Positions 36,214 through 47,366 of a stretch of DNA of 64,000 bases are shown here, one piece after another. This DNA is from Siphonodentalium dalli (lineage: Eukaryota > Mollusca > Scaphopoda > Gadilida > Siphonodentaliidae). The stretch's first letter is position 1. Each line of letters opens with the position of its first letter. The stretch covers positions 118,717,509 through 118,781,508 of the forward strand of contig CP136068.1 in the NCBI GenBank assembly GCA_032622095.1, given 5' to 3'. The notes under the pieces are model-generated. The model worked only from the letters and a program-made list of their open reading frames with translations. It searched no databases and had not been told where the DNA came from. Position numbers and translations under genes: made by a program.

Positions 36214-36400
36214 GTATATATATATAGTGTGTCTCTCCCTAGCATATAATACTGACTCAGTTATTTAACACCATATGAGCCTCGAAACAGGTATCTTAAA
36301 GATATATATAGTGTGTCTCTTCCTAGAATATAATACTGACTCAGTTATTTAGCATCACATTGGCCTCGAAACAGAGGTAATCTGAAAGATAGTGTGTCTC
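36094..36400. repeat. Three tandem units with an expanded TA tract
   Basis: ATAATACTGACTCAGTTATT recurs at about 36097, 36246 and 36331. Each copy continues ..GCCTCNAAACAGG..ATCTTAAAGATA and ends GTGTGTCTCT. The first unit contains a (TA)n tract of about 70 bases at 36152-36223; the second has five TA steps and the third almost none. Confidence 0.9.
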
Positions 36401-37009
36401 TTCCCACCAAGTTTTATTTAGATTCCAGGGTACAAAATAATAGATATGAATCGAGGACACCTGTCTGGTAAAGCTTCTAATAATTAATATAAATTGTATG
36501 CGGTTTTGTGTAGAATTATTTCTCACACAAAGCTAACTTCTAGCTTGATAGTTTTAGGTGCTATATTCAGAACAGAAATCTCGCGAAAACGTTTGGATAC
36601 TCACGGAACTTACCAAGAGGGATGACTCTTGTGAGAACCATCAATCGTGGCAAATAAAAGATCTTATTGCTGAGATGTTTCAGAAATAATTTACTTTATT
36701 ATGACTTTTATAATAGACAAATAAAATAATATATCCTATAGTCAGTTTTAACTGTATTTTATTCACACAAAAAAGCTGTTTGTAGTCTTGAAATCCTGTT
36801 TTTTTAAATGATGATGTTGTTATTGGAATTGTGGCCTGGAAGAGATACACCATCTTTACAATGTAGAGAGCAATCAACCAACTGGTCTCACAGTACTAAG
36901 CAATTGTGTATTTAGTACGAATCTTCATGATTTCAATTGTTCAATTCTTGATATTAGGGGTGTGCAGAAAAAACTCTGAATCATGGAAATGTCTATACTG
37001 AATTGGGAG
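36401..37009. other. No gene recognised
   Basis: No supported gene, long palindrome or repeat. Short ORFs only. Confidence 0.35.
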
Positions 37010-37366
37010 GGAGGTCAAGTGACCAATTTTGAAATGGGGTTTCCATGCAAATCTCTGAAGCAAAGATGCACACGAGCGATTGTGTGGGAACAAAATTAGG
37101 TATATTATTGAAGAATAGTGTCATTTAACAGGTTGCCATGGTCGGCTAGGTAAATTATTAATTCTCACTAAAAAAATATTTTCTACCAAAATGGTACCTA
37201 CTTTTTAAAAATCAATGTAAAATTAAAAACTATGAAAAGGAACTACTTATGATTGAACATTATCCAATACTGGATTAGGACACACCCGTACATTTTTGCC
37301 ACGTAAATTTTGCTCTGGAGATTTGCATGGAAATCCTATTCAAAATTGATCACTTGACCTCGCTCT
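37010..37366. mobile_element. Foldback element with about 58-bp arms
   Basis: GAGGTCAAGTGACCAATTTT followed by a TTTCCATGCAAATCTC segment (37011-37068) is inverted at 37309-37363 (GAGATTTGCATGGAAATCC ... CACTTGACCTC). The loop of about 240 bases is AT-rich and non-coding. No target duplication was resolved. Confidence 0.75.
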
Positions 37367-37509
37367 TAACATGACACCTTTGAGACCTTTGTCTTTTATA
37401 TTTATTACCTATCGCAAATGCATGTTGGGCAGTCATCTTGAGTATTAATTTTTATTATATGTTAAACTATCAAATAGTAGTATTTTGCATTAGATAAAAA
37501 ACGTTATCC

Positions 37510-37535
37510 GTCTAGTGAGATATCGATATCTCACT
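37510..37535. repeat. Short perfect palindrome
   Basis: AGTGAGATATCGATATCTCA is part of a 22-base perfect palindrome centred on ATCGAT. Similar GTGATATC half-sites recur at about 38040-38092, suggesting a local repeat family. Confidence 0.7.
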
Positions 37536-37796
37536 CGCATCGATCCGCAATGTGATTCGGTTCTTGGTGGAAGACTGTGCTAAAAGTTCCTGAGTGTTCA
37601 GGTTGAAAAAATTGCAAGATGTGATCAATTATTTTTTTTAAACATACTATGATGTTAGCCCCTTTATCACTCAACCAATCTGTCTGAAATATTGTACTAT
37701 TTTGATATGCACAAGCTCATTACCATGGCTGTGCTTGGGTATATAAATTTATACTTTTTACTCTTCTTTCGAGTTCAGCCATGAGCCAACTGAGCG

Positions 37797-38280
37797 GAGC
37801 ATATAATAAACAGAACATCTACAATTTTTGGTTGGATATGGTAATTATCTCATTCGTGGTGACCTAAGAAGAGCCACTCATGGAAATTCATTGTTTGTCA
37901 TCACTCAAAAAAGTTTAGATATCCTCTCTTTATTACATAAAAGTTGATATATAATATATATAAATTGATATATATAATAGATATAAGTTTTTATTATATA
38001 CTTGCCCATGAATTATAAGGTTTTAGCAGTGCGATATAAGTGATATCCCACTCTAGAGTGATATCCCACTACTGAGTGATATCAGCTTGAAATTTCTGAT
38101 GTATTGACATTCATTGTGGGCCATAGGCAAGTAACTAAAGTATATAATAAACAGAATATCCACACTTTTTCAGTGGATATGGGTTAAATCTCATTCGTGA
38201 TGACAAAACATCTGAATTCAATGTTTTGCCATCACTCATGAGATATAACCCATATCCACTGAACAAGTGTGGATATCCTC
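37797..38280. repeat. Two tandem copies of a hairpin element
   Basis: The right copy (38147-38280) has near-complete arms at 38156-38276: ATATCCACACTTTTTCAGTG and GTTAAATCTCATTCGTGATG pair with the inverted sequence ending GTGTGGATAT. The left copy (37797-37932) starts with the same TATAATAAACAGAA and shares ATCTCATTCGTGGTGAC, but its right arm is shorter and diverged. (TA)n tracts border both. Confidence 0.8.
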
Positions 38281-38738
38281 TATATATATATAATATATAT
38301 ATATATCATTTATATATAATTTGGCTTCAAACCTTTTCGTAGTCCAGTATGAATACATTTTTTAGTTGATTCTTTGAAATTTGTTATCACTACTTTTGCC
38401 TGCAAAGATTTACAGATAGGTAATAAATATATATATATATGTTTTAATGAAAATTATGTTTTATTATACTAGTATATAAACTAATCTCCTTCAAAGTGTC
38501 TCGTCATCTTTCGTCTCTGTGTATAATTAGCACCCCGGAAATAATATTGCTACATATTCCCAATGACAGATTTTGAAAATGGTTTTAATAAGGAGACAAT
38601 TAAAGACAATGGCAGTAAACACATACACGAACAACCAGCAAAATTAATGTCTGTATTGTAAAATGTCATTTTCCAAGGGATATTGGTAAATTTTATAATA
38701 AAAGTCTGTGCCCAATTAGCCTTTTCTATACTAAATAC

Positions 38739-38996
38739 TCATAGAATAAGTTCAACAAACGACCATATTATCGGAACATATCCTTCAATACATAGGACTC
38801 CTTCTGCAGTGTTACTCTGTCGTCTTGTTAAATTACCTGTACATACATCGAAATCAATATTAACTTGGTGGGATAATCCATTTAGTATAGAAAGGGTTAA
38901 CATCCTTTCCAGAGAGCATGCAACGTGAGCATTGCCATCTAAACTGTCTTGGGCATTTTCAACGTCTATTTCTAAATTTACCTTGGCATTAATCAT
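38739..38996 (-). CDS. Hypothetical 85-codon ORF
   Basis: Opens with a true ATG (MINAKVNLEIDVENAQDSL), contains LERMLTLSILNGLSHQ and TAEGVLCIEGYVPIIW, and stops at 38739. Composition is balanced and hydrophobic spacing is protein-like, but no family is recognised, no promoter is evident and no conserved motif is present. It may be a fragment of element coding sequence or a chance ORF. Confidence 0.2.
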   Translation of the reverse strand: MINAKVNLEIDVENAQDSLDGNAHVACSLERMLTLSILNGLSHQVNIDFDVCTGNLTRRQSNTAEGVLCIEGYVPIIWSFVELIL

Positions 38997-39199
38997 CTCG
39001 TGAGCAAAACCTTACATGATGCCTTGTCTGATAAGCGGGATATTATAAACATAATAATGAATTATTCCCGTCCAGCGACTGCCCTGCATTAAGGATTCCA
39101 GAAATTCCATCGCACAAACCAGAACAGCCTTCACCTTCGCGCCATTTGAAAATAATTTTGGCAGTTACCCGGCGTTGCTGGGGTTAAGAATGCGTAATT

Positions 39200-40015
39200 T
39201 ATTAGTGCCCTTCAAGTCATTTTAAATAATTATTAGCCATCTGGGGTAATCAACACCCATTGCATGATTATCCGGACATTGTTATATCTATATTTTAAAT
39301 TGATAATAAACGCTCTTTATTGCTAATTACTACTGCCTCTTTTAAGTCATTTGATGGTAACAGCACATATCCTGTGACAGTCCCCGCGTCATTTTACTTT
39401 TGTGCACCAAATTTCCCACATCTCGTCTGGGCTGTTCATAAACGCTTTTTATTGATCATATCATTTATTAGTCCCAATATAAGTCATCTGAGGTTAAATG
39501 CGCCTATCCCATGACAATCCCCTGGTCAGGTGACCCATATGTACCAATTTTACTACACATCATCTGAGCTGAGAAGGAACGCCCTTTATTGCTCATATTT
39601 GCCCCCTTAAGTCGCCTGGTGTCAACGCCATATATCTCATGACACGCTACGAGTCAATTTGTCCCCGTGTTTCAATTTCAACTAACCAAATTGCAACCAT
39701 TTGGGTACAAAATCAATTATTTAGTTAAATTAATTATTAGTGCCATTTTTATACATATGAGGTCAACGGGACATATGTAATAAGATTCCCCAGGTAAATT
39801 ACTTATATGTATTAAAAGATTCAGCTCCGATGATCCAACCCCAGCCAAAATATATATAAATAATTATTATTAGTGCCCTTTTAAGACATTTGAGGTAAAC
39901 GGGACCTATCTAATAATGCTCCACGAGTCAAATTACCCCAATATACACATTTTCAGCTATGATGGTCCAGTCGTTTGATCGCCGATAAGCAGACAAGCAA
40001 ACATACAGACAAACA
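39200..40015. repeat. Degenerate tandem repeat of about 125-135 bp
   Basis: Successive units share TTATTAGTGCC..TTTAAGNCATTTGAGGT, then a CCTATC..ATGACA..CCC segment, then a CATTTTCAGCT.TGATGG segment. Unit starts lie near 39203, 39330, 39460, 39590, 39735 and 39865. The last unit ends in GCAGACAAGCAAACATACAG, a CAAA-rich tail typical of retroposon 3' ends. AACGCTCTTTATTG appears in the early units. Confidence 0.7.
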
Positions 40016-41440
40016 AAATTGAGTTATATCAGTATGGATGACATTGCAAACAAGGACTTCACGTGTGATCAATCGCTTGCTTATCGCATTTCTGGTCATT
40101 GTCACATTGTTTCGTGCAAAATGACACCCAGCATCTCAAAGTGTATCTAAAATCACGTTCTTTGATGAGATTTCTCGATGCTGTGTGACTTTTTTGCAGG
40201 TTTGAGAGATCCTGTATGACATTTTTCACAATACCATGTGACAATGACCAGTTCAGCCTCAGTTGGTGGTACCAGCAAACATGGAAGTTGCATCTGCTGG
40301 AAAGGGGGTGGGTTGGTGTCCTTCAACTCCAACTTGGAATATCAACTGCACCCCTTTGAACAACCAGACAAAAATTTCAAAGTTCAAAATTCCATTCAGT
40401 ACACCCCCTGGGTAAGAATTGTCTAACTGGTACATCAAGCTTCCCAACCCCAAGACATTTCACATTAAAGAGTGGTAGGAATATCAAACTATCAGAATGA
40501 AAGTCTGATGATGACGGTGACTGTAATCGGAAGAACTATTTCAATCTGATATTGGTCTCAAATTTGGGAAGATAATCTCTTTTATGTCACCAACATATAT
40601 AACTAATGATATGTTGGGTGATTACATACTTGAGTGAACACCATCAGAGAATGAAATAGTCACCATCATTTCAGTCGATGAGATCAGGACCAGGATGATC
40701 AACTTACTAAATCCACGATGGACATCCCAGAAAACCCATTCGACCCAGTAAAGAATCGAATCAACTAATCATGTCACTCCAAATTAAAATTCGACTCAAT
40801 TAAATTATATTATTACAAATCCTAATCATTGAGATAAATAATCGCCAGCTGTTGCCACAATAAATTTAGTCATAATCATCAGCCTGTTATGGACTGTAAT
40901 CATCAGCCTGTTGGTTATGGACTGTAATCGGAAGAAGAAGAACTATTTCAAGCTGAATTTGGTCTTAAATTACCAACTAATTTTGTGCCATGAATAAATT
41001 GTTCAACTGTTGCACAATTGGGTCCAAGTTACGAGGTGACATAACAGCATCCCCCAAACCTCACCCTCACCCCATCTCACCATGGACCTGCTCGTGATTC
41101 GCGTACTTTGCTCACATTATGTTTCCACATTTTCGATTCTTGTCTTATGTTATAATCGTGCATGCCACACTCACCGTTGAATGGTTGAACATGGTTTTAG
41201 GAACTGGACCCACTGCATTGCATATATTCAGAATAAATCAGATGTCCAATGAAGCGCGCATTCAGATCGGGTGTGATATGCCAGAATCGAGCAATTTGCT
41301 GTCAAAACAACTGTCAATTTAGCATTCACAAAAATTGCAGTCATAAAAACTTGTGGTTTTAATCTCTGAAGAATATCAACTTTATTCCAAAGCCATCGCC
41401 GATGCCACAGACGCTTAACATTTTAGTGACGGGGGCTGGG
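40016..41440. other. No gene recognised
   Basis: Short ORFs on both strands (for example 40259-40453 minus and 41119-41322 plus) have no recognisable motif. GGACTGTAATC..GGAAGAA..ACTATTTCAA..TGA.TTTGGTCT occurs twice (about 40519 and 40920), an old local duplication. Confidence 0.35.
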
Positions 41441-41463
41441 CTGGTACAGCATTAAAGATCCGG

Positions 41464-41600
41464 TGCCATTGCATTATATATTATGTATAAGATAATGCAA
41501 TGGCTTAAAATATCAATGTAAATGTTGTTAGGCCAGTGTATTCTCTTATAGATGCGTGGTTCCCAATATGAGGCTCGTGTATATAAGAGAATGCATTGGC
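41464..41600. repeat. Double-hairpin element, copy 1
   Basis: The first hairpin (41464-41504) has arms GCCATTGCATTATAT and its inverse. A 27-base spacer starting TTAAAATATC and ending GTTGTTAG follows. The second hairpin (41532-41600) has arms GCCAGTGTATTCTCTTATA and ..TATATAAGAGAATGCATTGG. The left flank is ATTAAAGATCCGGT and the right flank is CACAGGG, matching the other copies. Confidence 0.85.
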
Positions 41601-41887
41601 ACAGGGTTTTCGCAAAATTTCAAGCAGCTACAGTCTTAAAATGGTTTTAAAAGGGGGTATTTTATCTGCCACATGGAACACATTCTGAGAAACACGCCTA
41701 TGATTATATTATATGTTTATGACTTACATGTGTACCACGAAGAAATCAAGGATTTGGCAATATTCTTGAACAAGACAGTTCAAATTCTGACTAAACTGCT
41801 TATAATGCCATATATTAATGGAGCTAGCAGGGACACAGTTAGAAGGAAATACGTGCTCGATTATGTAGATTTATAAACACATATTGG

Positions 41888-42232
41888 GGGAGTACCTAAA
41901 ACGCTGAATCAGCAGCGTGTGAGTACCTAAAACGCTGAATCAGCAGCTGATCAGCAGTTATCATCTAGAATGCTGATCAGCAGATTTCCCGATTTCAGTT
42001 TAACTCAAATATAACGACGATGGCGGGTTGTAGGTTGTGTAAATGACATGTAATATAAGTGTTACATGCCAATATAGGAAGGGGACACATTTTGACTGCC
42101 CGCCATGCCCGTTCAGCAGTTCAAAATCCCGTTCAGCGGTACGGCGGCTGCAGTTCAGCAGATTATCGCGAACGCAGTTTAACTCAATTGTAAAGAAGTT
42201 AGCAGAGTTTATGTTATGCAAATGACCACATG
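41888..42232 (+). repeat. Left terminal inverted repeat
   Basis: Pairs with 46139-46458. It includes a small internal duplication of GAGTACCTAAAACGCTGAAT not present in the right TIR. Landmarks shared with the right arm include ATTTCCCGATTTCAGTTTA, ATATAACGACGATGGC and TTCAGCAGATTATCGCGAAC. Confidence 0.85.
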
Positions 42233-42686
42233 TCCCCAAAACAAAAATTGACCCCACCCCCTATAGTACTTAATGCTATAGAAAGGTATCCAACTTGGCC
42301 TGGTCTAATTTTTTTTATCATTTTCACAAAGTCCACAATCAGGTTCAAAATACACAAAAATAATGTTTGTTACATAAATGCCTCATATATAGGTAGAAAG
42401 ATATATTATTACTCTTCAATTTGATGTAACGCGTGTAAAAATTGGTTATGGTCTTTGTGGACCCAGTTTTTCCTAAATTGTATAGAGTCCAAATAAAGGA
42501 TTCTGTTTGACATCTATATTAGTAATGACAGAAACCATGCCCATTGATGCAACAGTTTAAGAGCGTCATGGTGGATTATGTTAGAAATACAAAATGTGAA
42601 CTTTATTGAGATTTAAAAACATTAAATTTACAGGCAATGGTCCAAAAAAAAAAAACAAAGTCCATATCTACGAATCAAATATGGGA

Positions 42687-45000
42687 ATAGATAGATAGAT
42701 CTTTATTTGCACAATAATATACGATACATTGACAAAGTAGTGAACAAAATTGTATTATTGCACAGGAGCAGCATGACCAAGATGGCCGTCTTCCTGCTGC
42801 TCCTGAATGATAAGTGCAATATGAATATATGATAGCGTGTATAGAATTTGACACAGACTATTTGGTATTTGGATGGCCGGTTGGTGCCTACTAATATTTT
42901 ATGTGATAATTTTAATCAAGACTGGGTTGAATTTTGAATAATACTTTACTATAATAGAGATTTTTTTTATTTTTTTTTTGGACAAGTTTAAGAGTTTGTA
43001 ACAAAAATAGTGAGGTTGTTGCGACAGTCCTGTGTCACATTCGCAGACAGCACCGTGCATGTGACACATGGCTATCTAGGATGTTCAGGGTAATAACTGG
43101 AGTGAATAATATTATGAGTTAAAAAGTTAACCTTGGTAGATCATTGAGTCAAGTGGATTTTTGCCGACTGCAAATGTAGCATAATTTGTTTGCACAGATA
43201 ACCATTTGAGTATATTTACTTATTAGTTCCATAGACAATAACTTTTTGAATGTGTAACTAAATTTACATTTTTTTATTTTGGAATTTATCGAGTTCCACA
43301 CTTTAGGAAATGAATGATTTGGTAGGACTTCTGAAAAACATGTTCTAGCCTTTTTGCTTCTTAATTTATCCGCCTGTCTAGTGTTAACACCAAGGGAATA
43401 CGTGAACATATTCTTAAACGATTGGGGGAGATTATTTCTGGACCAGTTGTACATGAAGACAGATGCATTCACTGTGTATATGTCTTTGAACATTAGGATA
43501 TTTTCTTTTCTGAAGAGCGGTTCTGTGTGACTCCTATATTTTGTGTTGCATATAATACGAACTGCCCTTTTTTGTAAGGTAGATAGTACGCCCGCGTGAA
43601 CCGAGTGTCCCCATATCGGGAGACCATAAATAAGTTGACTATGGATTAACGATTGACATAGTGTTTTTCGTGATTTTTTTTGTAAGAAGTTTTAACTTTG
43701 TTCAATAAGTAGAGAGTGTGGTACAGTTTACGTTGTATCATTGATATATGGTTATTAAAAGTCAAGTTTTCATCGATCAAAATGCCTAAGAATTGTATTG
43801 ATTTTTCTCGCATTTGATTACCAACTCTAATTAGTTCCATGTTATTCAATTTCAGTGTAAAATTTCTCCACTTGTCCTCATTGCCTCTAGGGTGGATCAA
43901 TATCAATTTACTTTTAGTTGCGTTGATAGATAGTTTATTGCAACAACACCATTCAAAAATATATTTTAGTTCAGCCGTTGATGATTTTTTCAACTCTTTC
44001 CTATCATGACCAGAAAATTAAAGCGTGGTATCATCGGCAAATGATAGTAAGTTCATCGAGGTACATTTGGGCATATCGTTAACATACAGAAGAAAAATTA
44101 TCGGACCAAGAACGGACCCTTGGGGCACACCACACGTTATCTTCGTAAAATCGGACATTTCACCAAGACAATCAGCGTATTGTTTTCTTCCCTTTAAATA
44201 ACTTTTAAACCATTCATTGGAAACCCCCCGAATTCCGTAGTGTTCTAATCTTTTCAATAAAATATCATGGTTAATTGTATCGAATGCTTTTGATAAGTCT
44301 ATGAAAACCGCTAATGTAGAATCCTTAGTTGGTTTGTCATTATTTGTTGCTACATGATTTAGAAGGTGCATCAAAAGATGTATGGTAGAGTGATTCTTAC
44401 GGAAGCCATATTGATTTTTATGCAAAATTTCATGTTTTTCGAGAAACGAAAAAAGCCTTTTATGAATGAGTTTCTCTAACAACTTCGAGAAAACGGGCAG
44501 AATGCTTATTGGCCTATAGTTCGTTATTTTATCGGGAGATTCACTTTTATAAAGTGGAATTACTTTTGATATTTTCATCCTATCGGGGAAAATGCCTTGT
44601 TTAAATGATAGATTGAATATATGCGTTAGCGCTGGTGACGTTTCGGGTATGGTTTGTTTCATTAATTTTGATGACAAGTTATCTATATCTTTGGTTCCTT
44701 TTCCAGTGATGTCATTCGATAGTTTCAAAACTGCATATGTATCTGTTGGGAACATGAATTTTTTTTTTGCATTGGAATCAGTTAGATAGTCTGAAAATGT
44801 CATTGCGATGTTACAAGGCACCTGGTCACCAGTTTTTTTACCTATTGTCGCAAAATAATCGTTAAATTCTTGAGCTATTTTTTTCTGGTTGCGATATTAT
44901 AGTGTTTCCATATGATATATTTGTTGGTATTTTTGGAGTGTTATTTGTTACTTTAAGAGCATTTTTCAGGATGACCCATGTACGTCGCATATGTACTGAA
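42687..45000 (-). pseudogene. 5'-truncated jockey/CR1-type LINE
   Basis: The minus strand carries reverse transcriptase and C-terminal sequence. The first 267-codon frame (44821-44018) has NYRPISILPVFSKLLEKLIH, YGFRKNHSTIHLLMH, AVFIDLSKAFDTINHDILL with the first catalytic Asp, CGVPQGSVLGPIIFLLYV and the FADDTTL catalytic box. After an in-frame stop at about 44015 the thumb region continues (43993-43646: WCCCNKLSINATKSKLILIH and QFLGILIDENLTFNNHI), and the C-terminal part is at 43493-43149. The endonuclease is absent, so the copy is 5'-truncated near 45000. The 3' end carries AATAAAGATCTATCTATCTA at 42687-42707, a tetranucleotide tail as in CR1/L2-type elements. It is inserted inside the long-TIR element and is much better preserved than the LINE at 24-29 kb. 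Confidence 0.9.
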
Positions 45001-45469
45001 CACTGATGAATGATGTAATATAAAAAAATATATTATATGTCTTGAGTCTTCTTTGAAACAATTACTTTGAACCAGTAGCTGCCAAATGATATACTAACTT
45101 CAGAATATGGTTGACTGAGAGCCAGCAGTTTATGGGTCACCTTTTCATGGCTTATGTCCAGTCTGGTGTGAATGGCTTTTAGCTGGTGTCAACTTCCACA
45201 TGAGTGATTATCCTATGAGTGAGTGGTGACCTACTTACTAGAAATAGTGTTATGCCCTGGTATGGTTAGATTGAAGCCTAACAGTCTATTGTCAACATAG
45301 TTCACAGCAGTTACATTGGTCACAGCTAACCCATACTTGCTGGCATCCACACATCTGTTTAAGCAAGTATATATCATTTGTCAACAACTGGTTCAAAGTA
45401 ATTTTTTCAAAGAACACTCAATAAATATAATATTTTATGGTCATCTGCAAAACATATACCCGACTATTC
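45001..45469. other. Interior of the long-TIR element, no gene recognised
   Basis: Unassigned sequence between the LINE 5' breakpoint and the tandem modules of the right arm. No transposase motif was found. Confidence 0.4.
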
Positions 45470-46138
45470 TCGTCAAAAATCGGTTAAACTGAGTTCGGTA
45501 GATTCTGCTGAACTGTTCCATGTAAAGTGCTGAACGGGATTTTGAACTGCTGAACTGGTGTGGACGTCGGCCAAATGGTTTTCTACAACCCGCCATCATC
45601 GTTATATTTGAGTTAAACTAAAATCGGGAAATCTGCTGATCAGTATTTTAGGTGATAATCTGCTGAACTGCTCGATATGAACTGCTGAACGGGATTTTGA
45701 ACTGCTGAACTGGGGTGGAGGTCGGTCAAATAGTTTTCTATCAACGTACCTGGTTTATGGCACATCGATCACAGGTCATTTGCATCACCAACACACCCGA
45801 ATATCTTCGTTAAAAATCATTTAAACTGAGTTTTGGAGATTCTGCTCAAATGCTCCAGATAAAGTGCTGAACGGGATATTAAACTGCTGAAGTGGGATGT
45901 AGCACTGTATAGGTCGGTCCAATCGTGTTTTATTCCCCTATTTCCTTATTGACCACCATTGATAAAAAGTCATTTGCACAACATATACCCGACTATCCTC
46001 GTTAAAAATTGATTAAACTGCGTTCGGGGAATCTGCTGAACTGCTCGACATGAACTGCTGAACGGGATTTTGAACTGCTGAACTGGGGTGGAGGTCGGCC
46101 TAATGGTTTTCTATCAACGTACCTGGTTATATGGCCCA
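45470..46138. repeat. Imperfect tandem modules next to the right TIR
   Basis: GAACGGGATTTTGAACTGCT-like blocks recur near 45533, 45690, 45871 and 46063, with a related GAACGGGCATGGCGGG inside the TIR near 46262. Between them lie CGTTAAAAATNGNTTAAACT and ATTTGCACAACATATACCC-type segments. Units are about 155-195 bases. The arrangement resembles the internal repeats of Foldback termini. Confidence 0.75.
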
Positions 46139-46458
46139 TTAATTACAAGTTATTTGCACAACCTAAACTCTGCTAACTTCATTACAATTGAGTTAAACTG
46201 CGTTCGCGATAATCTGCTGAACTGCAGCCGCCGTATTGCAGAACGGTGTACTGAACTGCTGAACGGGCATGGCGGGTGGTCAAAATATGTCCCCCTTCCT
46301 GTATTGGCATATAACACTTATATTACATGTCATTTACACAACCTACAACCGGCCATCGTCGTTATATTTGAGATAAACTGAAATCGGGAAATCTGCTGAT
46401 AAGCATTTTAGTTTATAACCTGTTGATCAGCTGCTGATTGAGCGTTTTAGGCACTCCC
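46139..46458 (-). repeat. Right terminal inverted repeat
   Basis: Reverse complement of the left TIR with roughly one difference per ten to fifteen bases, judged by eye. It ends GGCACTCCC next to the CACATATTGG target duplication. Confidence 0.85.
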
Positions 46459-46672
46459 CACATATTGGATGGGAATACTAGTTAACATAAATCAGAAAAT
46501 CACTGCATGGATTCACTCAGAGGGGACGTATGTTCACGTATATTCGACATATGGTCATGTTCAAATGTCAGAAATCTTGGTTAACGGCAAGTGGACCTCT
46601 TGTTGATGACTTAGCACCTGTGGCTAAAATTGTGCCGGGATTCAACAAACGTGTGGATATGGACACAGGTCA

Positions 46673-46755
46673 CCAGAACAAAAATTGACCCCACCCCAAT
46701 AGTACTTAATCATGGGATTAAGTACTATTGGGGGTGGGGTCAATTTTTGTTCTGG
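46673..46755. repeat. Near-perfect palindrome, likely MITE
   Basis: CCAGAACAAAAATTGACCCC and ..AATAGTACTTAAT pair with the inverse ending GTTCTGG; the loop is about 5 bases (CATGG). TGTGGATATGGACAC flanks it directly on both sides (about 46652 and 46761), which could be a 15-bp target duplication or part of a larger element. A single arm of the same family is at about 42238-42278. Confidence 0.85.
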
Positions 46756-46900
46756 GGACCTGTGGATATGGACACCAAACGATGTTACATTCCTACTATA
46801 CTCCAAGCGGAATTGGCATTGTTGGTTTCAGTGATATACTCATTGCAATGAGGCCATGGTATCTCATATTCTTGTCGTGACATGGGGCTACATGCAGGAC

Positions 46901-47366
46901 TATAACACCTCTGGCCAAGTGGTCCTGCTAATATGCTATGATGCTGGTGATCCTGCTGAATTGCTATGATGCGGGTGTAGCAAACTGATGCCGTTATACG
47001 AAAAAGTACCGTTATTTTTTCTAAAGTTGTCATTTTCGCGGTGTTTGGTTAATCCGAGCAATTTGAGAAAAATTCAGGGTGTGTATGAAAAATTCAAGAA
47101 CATATATTTTTGAAAAATATAATAATGCCTGCGCTGGTGTTTCTAAAACGCAGTTAATACCATCTTCATTACAACTAACACGACCAGTATTAAAAATATA
47201 TTTTTTTAAATGTTTGATACGCATAGATACGCATACAATAACAAATTAATAACATATAACGGTACTTTGTTAAAAGCATCAGTTTGCCCTGACAGCATCG
47301 TAGCAGTCCAACAGAACCCACCAGCATCATAGTACATTAGCAGGACCACTTGACCAGGGGTGTATA
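46901..47366. mobile_element. Foldback element with about 110-bp arms
   Basis: The left arm (46901-47012) reads ACACC.CTGG.CAAGTGG, TCCTGCTAAT, CTATGATGCTGGTG, GCAAACTGATGC and AAAGTACCGTTAT. The right arm (47254-47366) is the inverse in the same order. The interior of about 240 bases is AT-rich and non-coding. The target duplication is unclear. Confidence 0.8.

Larger units (their letters stand above)
41888..46458. mobile_element. Long-TIR Foldback/MULE-like element, 4.57 kb
   Basis: Inverted terminal repeats of about 320-345 bp (41888-42232 and 46139-46458) bracket a unique interior. The outermost bases are GGGAGTACCTAAAACGCT at the left and the inverse of GGGAGTGCCTAAAACGCT at the right. 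CACATATTGG lies immediately outside both ends (41878-41887 and 46459-46468), a 10-bp target-site duplication. A 9-11-bp duplication with long inverted repeats that contain internal tandem modules is typical of Mutator-like and Drosophila Foldback-type elements (established knowledge). No transposase is visible; the interior contains a LINE insertion, so this copy is non-autonomous. Confidence 0.8.
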
